A DNA stretch of 11,544 bases, from the NCBI GenBank assembly GCA_016935595.1, contig JAFGQQ010000074.1:1-11544 (forward strand), given 5' to 3'. Positions 1 through 6,295 of this stretch are shown here, piece by piece. A model generated the notes under the pieces. That model had not been told where the DNA came from and made no database searches. It was given only the letters and a program-made list of their open reading frames with translations. Position numbers and translations under genes: made by a program. This DNA is from Bacteroidales bacterium. Its GTDB lineage: Bacteria > Bacteroidota > Bacteroidia > Bacteroidales > UBA10428. Each line of letters starts with the position of its first letter. Position 1 is the first letter of the stretch.

Positions 1-1
1 A

Positions 2-919
2 CCATTTGCTACAATTTTTAGCAATTCACACATTATTTCAAAAGGAGGTAATACCGATTATGCCTTTGAAATCTCGAGGGCTTATTTAGGTTATGGATAT
101 AACTTTAGTAAGACTTTATCGGGTAAAATTAATATCGATATTGGTACTCCTGAAGTAACAATAGGCGATTCGCTTGAAGGTAAAACAAGCCTTGATTATA
201 CTGCATATTTGAAAACCGCATCTCTTATATATAAAAAGGAAAAACTTGTTGTTGATTTTGGGTTGATTGGATTAAAGCAATTTAAAGAATCGGAAAACAT
301 ATGGGGTCGCCGTTATATATATAAGTCATTTCAGGATAATGTCAAAATGGGTTCAAGCGCAGATTTAGGCCTTACAGTTACATATCAGTTTCTGAAATTC
401 TTAAGTGCTGATTTAACAGTAATTAATGGTGAAGGATATAAGGAGCTTCAATCCGATAGTATTTTTAAATATGGAGCAGGAGTTACTGCTAATCCACTGG
501 AAGGATTAACATTAAGATTATATTGTGACTTAATGGGTGAAGATGATTTTCAAAATACCATTGCTACATTTGCCGGATATCAAAATGATAAGTTATCAGC
601 AGGATTTGAATATAATATCCAGAATAATAATAAAATGAAATCTGGTTATAATTTCTCGGGATTTTCTTTGTTCGGTTCTTACCAGTTTATAAAACAATTT
701 GAAGTCTTTGCCCGTTATGATAATCTGTCTTCAGTAATTCTGGCAGGAGCATCAGATGCATGGAATATTAAGAAAGACGGACAGGCTTTTATTGCCGGTA
801 TTGAATATACTCCGGTAAAAGGAATTAAAATCAGCCCGAACTACCAGGGATGGTTTTCTGCTAAATCAGGAAGTAATGCTATTTCAGGCTTTTATTTGAA
901 TTTTGAATTAAAGCTTTAG
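2..919 (+). CDS. Outer-membrane porin-like beta-barrel protein, 5' truncated by window edge
   Basis: The reading frame is open from base 2 to the TAG at 917-919 (305 residues visible), so the start lies outside the window; the TTG at 209 is internal, not a start. The visible protein is a run of short amphipathic strands separated by turns with Gly, Asn and Asp, with alternating aromatic/aliphatic and polar residues and no long hydrophobic helix, as in outer-membrane barrels. The early segment RAYLGYGYNFSKTLSGKINI (residues 28-47 of the fragment) resembles the N-terminal strands of Bacteroidota porins related to the phosphate/polyphosphate OprP/OprO type. The last strand ends NFELKL, without the C-terminal Phe typical of proteobacterial barrels. 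It lies immediately upstream of a Pho-box-like array and pstS, so a role in passing phosphate or phosphorylated compounds is inferred, not shown. A general porin or an unrelated barrel is possible. Confidence 0.72.
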   Translation, partial: PFATIFSNSHIISKGGNTDYAFEISRAYLGYGYNFSKTLSGKINIDIGTPEVTIGDSLEGKTSLDYTAYLKTASLIYKKEKLVVDFGLIGLKQFKESENIWGRRYIYKSFQDNVKMGSSADLGLTVTYQFLKFLSADLTVINGEGYKELQSDSIFKYGAGVTANPLEGLTLRLYCDLMGEDDFQNTIATFAGYQNDKLSAGFEYNIQNNNKMKSGYNFSGFSLFGSYQFIKQFEVFARYDNLSSVILAGASDAWNIKKDGQAFIAGIEYTPVKGIKISPNYQGWFSAKSGSNAISGFYLNFELKL

Positions 920-920
920 T

Positions 921-960
921 TTGTAATATTATTGTAATATAAATGTAATATCTCAGTTAT
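921..960 (+). promoter_or_regulatory. Pho-box-like array: phased heptamer repeats upstream of pstS
   Basis: Three heptamers, TTGTAAT (921-927), TTGTAAT (932-938) and ATGTAAT (943-949), start exactly 11 bases apart, and a degraded fourth, CAGTTAT (954-960, 4 of 7 matches), keeps the phase. The classical Pho box is a pair of CTGTCAT-like heptamers separated by 4 bases, the same 11-base period on one face of the helix. The array begins two bases after the porin stop codon and lies 55 bases upstream of the pstS start. The PhoB-like regulator encoded downstream is the obvious candidate to bind it. The geometry is seen directly; the binding is inferred. Confidence 0.7.
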
Positions 961-970
961 TTATTCTCTT

Positions 971-978
971 TATGATTG
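971..978 (+). promoter_or_regulatory. Candidate -7 element of the pstS promoter
   Basis: TATGATTG matches the Bacteroidota primary-sigma -7 consensus TAnnTTTG at five of six defined positions. It begins 11 bases after the end of the fourth Pho-like heptamer, close to the Pho box to -10 spacing of E. coli Pho promoters. No TTG element is evident at the expected -33 position (around 950), which fits a promoter needing an activator. A transcript would start near 985, giving a leader of about 30 bases before pstS. Confidence 0.4.
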
Positions 979-1014
979 TAGTACAGTTTATAAATAAAAT
1001 TAAAAAGTAAACAG

Positions 1015-2076
1015 ATGAAAAAAATTATTGGATTATTAATTATTGCTGCGTTATTTGCAGCTTGTACAAGTTCGGGCAATAAATCAGGAGCAGAAAAAAA
1101 AGTCTCTTTGACTGCTGCCGGAGCTACTTTTCCTATGCCCTTTTATAATCAGGTTTTTAAAGATTATACCGAAAAAACCGGGGTGCTATTAACTTATGGC
1201 GGAATTGGCTCAGGTGGAGGAATCCGCAGCCTGAAAGATAAGGTAGTTGATTTTGGCGCTACTGATGCTTTTCTTGATGATGAACAGATTGCTGAAATGC
1301 CATATAAAGTGGTTCATATACCTACTTGTATAGGTGCTGTTGTTTTGGCTTATAACCTTGATAATGTTGCAGGGCTTAAATTAACGCCCGAATTGCTTAC
1401 AAGTATCTTCTTAGGTGAAATTACACACTGGAATGATCCGCTTATTGCAAAAAATAATCCGGAGATTGTATTTCCCGACCTTAAAATTACAGTTATTACA
1501 CGTTCCGATGGAAGTGGGACTACCCAGATTTTTAGTGATTATATGTGCAAAATCAGCCAGAAATGGGAAGAAAAAGTTGGCAGGGGAAAATCGCTTGAAT
1601 GGCCTGTTGGCATTGGTGCTAAAGGAAACCCAGGGGTAGCTGGCGCTATTCAGCAAACCAAAGGTTCAATTGGTTATATTGGCTCCGAATATGCTTTTGC
1701 ACAAGGCATACCAATGGCTTTACTTCAAAATAACGCTGGTAATTATGTCGAACCAACTGTAGAAAGCATCAGCGCTGCTGCAAAAGGTGAATTGCCTGCC
1801 GATACAAGGGTAATGCTTACCAATATGGAATATGGAGATGCTTACCCGATTTGCGGTTTTACCTGGATAATATTATACCGCGAACAGGCATACGATGGCA
1901 GGACTAAAGCCCAGGCGCTCGAAACAGTGAAATTCCTTGATTGGCTGATTAGCGAAGAAGCACAGTCGGTAACGGTTAAAGTGCATTACTCCCCGCTTCC
2001 CGTTGAGATGGTTAAAAATGCAAAAGCTATTTTAAGAACTATTACACACGAAGGTAAACTATTATTAAAAGATTAA
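1015..2076 (+). CDS. pstS: Phosphate ABC transporter substrate-binding lipoprotein PstS
   Basis: This is the high-affinity periplasmic phosphate-binding protein that delivers Pi to PstCA. The 353-residue product starts with a lipoprotein signal (MKKIIG, hydrophobic stretch, lipobox LFAAC with Cys17), so it should be membrane-anchored. Phosphate-site motifs of the family are present in order: GATFP (36-40), the SGGG turn (66-69), GATDA with Asp84 (81-85) and RSDGSGTT (163-170), whose Arg, Asp and Ser/Thr contact the phosphate. The C-terminal YGDAYPICGFTW segment is also typical of PstS. Length is normal. The ATG at 1015 is the only start that gives an intact signal peptide; its leader is A-rich without a Shine-Dalgarno. 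A Pho-box-like array and possible promoter lie just upstream. It is separated from pstC by 204 bases filled mostly by a palindromic element, unlike the tight spacing of the rest of the cluster. Confidence 0.97.
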   Translation: MKKIIGLLIIAALFAACTSSGNKSGAEKKVSLTAAGATFPMPFYNQVFKDYTEKTGVLLTYGGIGSGGGIRSLKDKVVDFGATDAFLDDEQIAEMPYKVVHIPTCIGAVVLAYNLDNVAGLKLTPELLTSIFLGEITHWNDPLIAKNNPEIVFPDLKITVITRSDGSGTTQIFSDYMCKISQKWEEKVGRGKSLEWPVGIGAKGNPGVAGAIQQTKGSIGYIGSEYAFAQGIPMALLQNNAGNYVEPTVESISAAAKGELPADTRVMLTNMEYGDAYPICGFTWIILYREQAYDGRTKAQALETVKFLDWLISEEAQSVTVKVHYSPLPVEMVKNAKAILRTITHEGKLLLKD

Positions 2077-2089
2077 ATTAATTTTTTAC

Positions 2090-2255
2090 GAGGGTGTCTA
2101 AAAAGTCTTAGTGTAACTTTGCGCTGGCTTTGCGTAACTTTGCGTGATAAAAATAAACATAGCTATTACACAGAGTTTCGCGAAGTATACACAAAGTTGC
2201 TCAAAGTATAGAATCATAATTTTTTTACACATATTTTTACTTTTTAGACAGCTTC
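2090..2255. mobile_element. MITE-like palindromic element between pstS and pstC
   Basis: The 166-base element has 17-base terminal inverted repeats: left 2090-2106 and right 2239-2255 agree at 15 of 17 positions, with 12 perfect (TGTCTAAAAAGT). Inside the left arm are CTTAGTG (2107) and three copies of CTTTGCG (2117, 2128, 2138), stepping 10, 11, 10 bases. The right arm mirrors these with four CNCRAAG-like units at 2169, 2179, 2190 and 2200, again stepping 10, 11, 10. The whole can fold into one long imperfect hairpin. It has no coding capacity. I see no convincing target-site duplication. The ends resemble IS termini, and CTTTGCG-type intergenic repeats are, as I recall, common in this phylum, but the family cannot be assigned here. 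It ends 25 bases before the pstC start. Confidence 0.7.
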
Positions 2256-2280
2256 ATCGGGTAAGTTAAAACATATTTAA

Positions 2281-3174
2281 ATGTTTCGGACAGCAATATA
2301 TAAAACGCGTTTGTTTTTCACCTCAAGTGAAAAAATCACAAAACTGGTATTGTTTATTGCCTCAACTGTTGTTTTGTTTATTGCTGCCGGAATGGTTTTG
2401 TCTTTAATCAGCGGAACATTCCCTGTTTTTAAGGAATTTGGTTTAAAATTTATTATTTCAACCGACTGGAACTCATCAGAAGGAAGGGAAAAGTATGGTG
2501 CTTTGCCATTTATTGCCGGCACATTGCTTACTTCATTCCTGGCACTTATAATTTGTATCCCTCTCTCTTTTTCAGCTTCCCTTTTTTTAGGCGAATATTT
2601 CAGGGGAAAGCGAATATCTGGAATTATTGGTACCATGGTCGATTTGCTTGCGGGTATACCATCAATAGTTTTTGGATTATGGGGTTTTTATGTGCTTAAA
2701 CCCTATATTGCACAACTTGGACTAAACGAAACAGGGTATGGCGTTTTTACTTCATCGGTAATATTGGCAATAATGATAATTCCTTATGCCACTTCTTTAA
2801 GTAATGAAATAATTGCCATGGTGCCGGTCGATTTAAAAGAAGCAGCATATTCCCTTGGGGCAACCAGGCTTGAAGTTATTACAAATGTTGTGGTTCCTAA
2901 TGCCAGTTCCGGAATTGTGGCAGGTTATATTTTGGCGCTTGGAAGAGCTTTAGGTGAAACTATGGCTGTTACAATGTTAATTGGAAATGCCAACCGGGTG
3001 CCGGGAAGTATTTTTGATATGGGCAACACCATGGCCAGCGTTATAGCAAACCAGTTTGGCGAAGCAGATGGTTTAAAATTAAGCGCCCTTATTACAATAG
3101 GGTTGTTGCTTTTTTTAATTACTGCGATTGTAAATTATATAGGAAAACTTATAATTAAACGATTTGGTCATTAA
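2281..3174 (+). CDS. pstC: Phosphate ABC transporter permease PstC
   Basis: This is one of the two inner-membrane permeases of the Pst importer; it pairs with PstA to form the phosphate channel. The 297-residue product has about six membrane segments (near 20-43, 76-104, 118-140, 156-177, 209-230 and 266-287). The cytoplasmic EAA loop that docks onto PstB is clear: EAAYSLGATRLEVI (187-200), followed by GRALGETMAV (221-230), both characteristic of PstC. The LAGIPSIVFG motif (123-132) is shared with PstA. The region around 58-78 is the periplasmic loop with the family's W...YG.LPFI pattern. Length is normal. The ATG at 2281 has a leader with no Shine-Dalgarno and lies 25 bases after the palindromic element, so there is little room for its own promoter outside that element. 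Its stop overlaps the pstA start by one base (TAATG). Confidence 0.96.
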   Translation: MFRTAIYKTRLFFTSSEKITKLVLFIASTVVLFIAAGMVLSLISGTFPVFKEFGLKFIISTDWNSSEGREKYGALPFIAGTLLTSFLALIICIPLSFSASLFLGEYFRGKRISGIIGTMVDLLAGIPSIVFGLWGFYVLKPYIAQLGLNETGYGVFTSSVILAIMIIPYATSLSNEIIAMVPVDLKEAAYSLGATRLEVITNVVVPNASSGIVAGYILALGRALGETMAVTMLIGNANRVPGSIFDMGNTMASVIANQFGEADGLKLSALITIGLLLFLITAIVNYIGKLIIKRFGH

Positions 3175-4058
3175 TGGCAAAAAAATATATACATAAAACT
3201 AAAGTAAAATCGAGGCTAAAAAAAGACCGTGTTGCTTATTACTCTGTAATTGGGTTTACCGGTATCGCTATTCTTCCTCTGATCCTCATAATTGGTGAGC
3301 TGCTAATTAAAGGGATAAGACAAATAAATTTCGATTTTTTTACCAGGGTTACCCCAAATACTCTTGAAGCCATGGTGGCTTTGGCAAATAATGAAAAAAT
3401 TCCGGGTGGAATTTTAAATGGCATTACAGGTAGCCTGTTTATGCTCCTCTTGGCCTGTCTTATTGCTATTCCGGTGGGTATTCTTACCGGTGTGTTTTTA
3501 GCCGAAAACCCAAACCGCAAGTATTCGGGGTTAATTCGAAATATAGCTGATGTTTTACAAGGGGTCCCTTCCATTGTTTTAGGTATTATTGCTTATATGT
3601 GGATTGTAAAAAATGTTACACGTGGATTTTCGGCGCTTGCAGGAAGCGTTTCCCTTTCAATTATGATGTTGCCATTAATTATACGTTCCACAGAAGAAAC
3701 ACTAAAAATGATTCCTTCAACAATAAGGGAAGCCGGGTTTGCACTAGGCGTTCCGTATCATAAAATATTGTTTAAGGTTATGCTCCCATCCGGTATTAGC
3801 GGCTTATTAACCGGTATATTACTTGCCATATCGCGTATTCTGGGAGAAACAGCGCCATTAATGATGACCGCACTTGGAAGTTCTATTGTTAATTTTAATA
3901 TTTCAAAACCAACAAGCGCTATTCCTTTGCTAATTTGGGAGTTCTATAACGACCCGAATATGATTAGCCTGATATGGGGCTCGTCATTGTTTTTAATGAT
4001 TATTGTGCTTAGCCTGAATATTTTGGCTAAAAAAATTGCGAAAAAATGGAAAATATAA
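3174..4058 (+). CDS. pstA: Phosphate ABC transporter permease PstA
   Basis: This is the second channel subunit of the Pst importer. The 294-residue product has a basic cytoplasmic N-terminus ([15 protein letters not shown]), a first membrane segment near 23-45, and further segments near 86-109, 130-146, 157-172, 207-222 and 266-285. Family motifs: [11 protein letters not shown] (77-87), [10 protein letters not shown] (128-137), the EAA loop [14 protein letters not shown] (186-199) for contact with PstB, and [11 protein letters not shown] (220-230). The ATG shares its A with the pstC stop (TAATG), indicating translational coupling and matched amounts of the two permeases. Length and domain layout are normal for PstA, and nothing is missing. 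Confidence 0.96.
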   Translation: MAKKYIHKTKVKSRLKKDRVAYYSVIGFTGIAILPLILIIGELLIKGIRQINFDFFTRVTPNTLEAMVALANNEKIPGGILNGITGSLFMLLLACLIAIPVGILTGVFLAENPNRKYSGLIRNIADVLQGVPSIVLGIIAYMWIVKNVTRGFSALAGSVSLSIMMLPLIIRSTEETLKMIPSTIREAGFALGVPYHKILFKVMLPSGISGLLTGILLAISRILGETAPLMMTALGSSIVNFNISKPTSAIPLLIWEFYNDPNMISLIWGSSLFLMIIVLSLNILAKKIAKKWKI

Positions 4059-4065
4059 CTTTAAT

Positions 4066-4851
4066 ATGACAGAGGCTATTTCTGAAATAAAAAACCCATT
4101 ATTGTCAATCCGTAATTTATCAATTTCGTACGGGATAAATGGCAGTTTTGCAGTGAAAGATGTAAATGTTGATATAAAAAGAAATACTATAACTGCTATT
4201 ATGGGGCCTTCGGGATGCGGGAAAAGTACCTTGCTCAGAGGTATAAACCGGATGCATGAATTGTACTCCAATACACAAACTTTGGGCAAAATATTCCTAA
4301 ATAATGAAGATATTACAGATATTGATCCCATAAAATTGAGACGAAAAATAGGGATGGTTTTTCAGCGGCCAAATCCTTTTCCTACAATGAATATTTACGA
4401 TAATGTAATTGCCGGGTATAAACTTAACGGGATTAAACTGAAAAAATCAGTAAAAGATGAAATTGTTGAAAAATCATTGAAAGATGTTACTTTGTGGGAT
4501 GAAGTAAAAGATTCTCTATACCAACGCGGCACATTCCTTTCTGGTGGACAACAGCAGCGCCTTTGTATTGCCAGGGCACTGGCCTACAAACCTGAGATTA
4601 TACTCATGGACGAGCCTACTTCTGCCCTTGACCCAATTGCAACTGCAAAAATTGAGGATTTGCTTGTTCAATTAAAAGAGGATTATACAATAATTTTAGT
4701 AACGCATAATATGTCGCAGGCTGCCCGTATTTCCGATTATTCAATTTTTATGTATCTTGGAGAATTAATCGAATATGGCAAAACAAAAAATATGTTTACA
4801 AATCCGGTTGATAAACGCACAGAGGAATACTTAACAGGAAAATTCGGTTAA
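4066..4851 (+). CDS. pstB: Phosphate ABC transporter ATP-binding protein PstB
   Basis: This ATPase powers phosphate import through PstCA. From the ATG at 4066 the product is 261 residues with every ABC motif: Walker [10 protein letters not shown] (47-55), Q-loop Gln100 in [16 protein letters not shown] (98-113; the RPNPFP stretch is diagnostic of PstB), signature LSGGQ (158-162), Walker B ILMDE (179-183), D-loop SALD (186-189) and switch His214 in [14 protein letters not shown]. The frame also offers a TTG at 4036, inside pstA, adding ten residues. I prefer the ATG because it lies 7 bases after the pstA stop and gives the usual PstB length and N-terminus. It is co-transcribed with pstC and pstA upstream and phoU 17 bases downstream. 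Confidence 0.97.
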   Translation: MTEAISEIKNPLLSIRNLSISYGINGSFAVKDVNVDIKRNTITAIMGPSGCGKSTLLRGINRMHELYSNTQTLGKIFLNNEDITDIDPIKLRRKIGMVFQRPNPFPTMNIYDNVIAGYKLNGIKLKKSVKDEIVEKSLKDVTLWDEVKDSLYQRGTFLSGGQQQRLCIARALAYKPEIILMDEPTSALDPIATAKIEDLLVQLKEDYTIILVTHNMSQAARISDYSIFMYLGELIEYGKTKNMFTNPVDKRTEEYLTGKFG

Positions 4852-4868
4852 TTTTAAAAATTATTTTT

Positions 4869-5585
4869 ATGAGTATAAAAAAAGAAAATGCACTGGTTCA
4901 GCTTAGAAAAGATTTTGAATCGTATTCGAACCTGATTTTACAACAACTTAAATTTCTTGAAACAGTTATTGATAATGCATCTAACACTATTCCCGAAGAA
5001 CTCTATAAAAAGATGAAAAAACAGGAGAAAGAAATTGATAAATTTGAAGTAAAAATCAGCGAAGAAGTAATTAATACAATTGTCTTATATAATCCTGTTG
5101 CCTCGGAATTAAGGCAGTTAATGGCTTGTTACCGTATGTCGATTAATTTGGAAAGAATTGGCGACCATGTACTTAATATAATAAAATATATACGAAAAAT
5201 TGAAGACAGCAAGTTGTATTCGGACTTTATTGATGCTATTAAAAATATATTAACCAGTAGTATAAGTATGGTTGAGAAAGCCCTTTTGTCATTTGTGAAC
5301 AGCGATTTGGAGTATGCAATATGGACCATTAAAAATGATGAAGTAGTTGATGATTTAAACCATTCTTTTATAAAAAATGTAATTAAAAAAAACTATCCGA
5401 ATGAGAAATCGCAGGCCAAACTTTCAACTTTTTTAAATATGAAAAGTATTGTTTCCAATATCGAGCGTATTGCCGATAATGCTACCGATATTGCAGAAGC
5501 CACTGTTTATATTGTCGAAGGCAAAGATATACGGCATAAAAGCATTAAATCAATCGATAAGGAAACAGATATTATAACATCATAA
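4869..5585 (+). CDS. phoU: Phosphate signalling regulator PhoU
   Basis: PhoU is a cytoplasmic helical protein that couples Pst transport to the PhoR kinase and holds Pho expression off when phosphate is plentiful. The 238-residue product has the expected two tandem three-helix repeats, roughly 12-112 and 118-215. Each ends in the family's acidic metal-binding signature: ERIGDH (95-100) and ERIADNATDIAE (199-210). The NPVASELRQLMACYRMS stretch (75-91) is also typical. A tail of about 20 polar residues follows the second repeat. It begins 17 bases after pstB, with an A/T-rich leader, and is followed 10 bases later by phoB, so transporter, relay and two-component system are physically one unit. 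Confidence 0.95.
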   Translation: MSIKKENALVQLRKDFESYSNLILQQLKFLETVIDNASNTIPEELYKKMKKQEKEIDKFEVKISEEVINTIVLYNPVASELRQLMACYRMSINLERIGDHVLNIIKYIRKIEDSKLYSDFIDAIKNILTSSISMVEKALLSFVNSDLEYAIWTIKNDEVVDDLNHSFIKNVIKKNYPNEKSQAKLSTFLNMKSIVSNIERIADNATDIAEATVYIVEGKDIRHKSIKSIDKETDIITS

Positions 5586-5595
5586 ATGAATTAAA

Positions 5596-6285
5596 ATGAA
5601 GAGTTACAAAATTTTGGTTGTCGATGATGAAGAAGACTTATGTGAAATTTTGAAATTTAACCTCGAAAGCGAAGGCTTTACTGTTGATGTGGCATATTCG
5701 GCCGAAGAAGCAATTGTGCTAAAACTCGAAAAATATGATCTTTTGTTGTTGGATATTATGATGGGAAAAATGTCGGGGTTCAGGATGGCTGAAAAAATAA
5801 GAAAAGAAAGAAAACTTAATGTCCCTATCGTTTTTCTCACTGCTAAAGATACCGAAAACGACACATTAACGGGGTTTAGCCTCGGGGCCGATGATTATAT
5901 CTCAAAACCTTTTTCAATCAGGGAAGTTATTGCCCGTATTAATGCTGTTTTAAAAAGAGCTAAATCGACAGGCAAAGAAGATAAAAAACTGTCGGTAAAA
6001 AACCTTGAACTTGACCTGGTAAAAAAGAAAGTAAGCCTGAACAATAAAACAATTGACTTTACCAAGAAAGAATTTGAAATACTCCAGTTATTGATTGAAA
6101 ACCAGGGAAGGATTTTTTCGAGGGAGGAACTGCTCGATTATGTTTGGAAAGAAGATGTTATTGTTGTGAACAGGACAGTTGATGTGAATATAGCCCGTAT
6201 ACGCAAAAAACTGGGCGAATATGGGAAAGCTCTGGTAAGCCGTTCGGGTTACGGTTATTATTTTGAAACAGGAAACCTTAAATAA
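5596..6285 (+). CDS. phoB: Phosphate regulon response regulator PhoB (OmpR/PhoB family)
   Basis: This is a DNA-binding response regulator activated by phosphorylation. The 229-residue product has an N-terminal receiver with the acidic pocket Asp10/Asp11, phospho-acceptor Asp53 (LLLLDIMM), switch Thr82 and Lys104 (ISKPFS). It is followed by a winged-helix domain (about 130-226) with TKKEFEILQLL (156-166) and the recognition-helix region NRTVDVNIARIRKKLG (192-207), then the RSGYGYYF wing (216-223). The assignment to PhoB, rather than another OmpR-type regulator, rests on its position between phoU and phoR and on the Pho-box geometry upstream of pstS. In E. coli phoBR is a separate operon; here it is attached to the pst cluster, which would give positive feedback if the pst promoter reads through. 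Confidence 0.93.
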   Translation: MKSYKILVVDDEEDLCEILKFNLESEGFTVDVAYSAEEAIVLKLEKYDLLLLDIMMGKMSGFRMAEKIRKERKLNVPIVFLTAKDTENDTLTGFSLGADDYISKPFSIREVIARINAVLKRAKSTGKEDKKLSVKNLELDLVKKKVSLNNKTIDFTKKEFEILQLLIENQGRIFSREELLDYVWKEDVIVVNRTVDVNIARIRKKLGEYGKALVSRSGYGYYFETGNLK

Positions 6286-6295
6286 AATATAGAGT

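Noticed and set aside
41..89. A textbook-looking AAAGGAGGT followed by ATG at 60, suggesting a gene start.
   Set aside because: The ATG is out of frame with the barrel gene and meets TAG after nine codons. The match lies within coding sequence that is open from base 2, and other genes here do not use Shine-Dalgarno sites.
209..211. TTG as the start of the first protein gene.
   Set aside because: The frame is open back to base 2 and the upstream translation has the same barrel-like pattern, so the gene is simply cut by the window edge.
2111..2206. Heptamers in the palindromic element as a second Pho box for pstC.
   Set aside because: CTTTGCG does not resemble the TTGTAAT units upstream of pstS, the step is 10/11 instead of a constant 11, and both arms carry it in inverted orientation.
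2090..2255. The palindromic element as a CRISPR-like or riboswitch structure.
   Set aside because: Units are only seven bases and have no unique spacers of constant length. The two arms are inverted copies with terminal repeats, which fits a MITE-like element better.
2277..2636. Minus-strand open frame of 119 codons across the start of pstC.
   Set aside because: It is a shadow of pstC, with no family resemblance and no promoter or neighbour to support it.
4036..4065. TTG start adding ten residues to PstB inside the pstA end.
   Set aside because: The ATG at 4066 gives the usual PstB length and N-terminus; the extra residues resemble nothing conserved.
3993..4331. Minus-strand open frame of 112 codons across the pstA/pstB junction.
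   Set aside because: It is antisense to two well-conserved genes and its translation has no recognisable domain.
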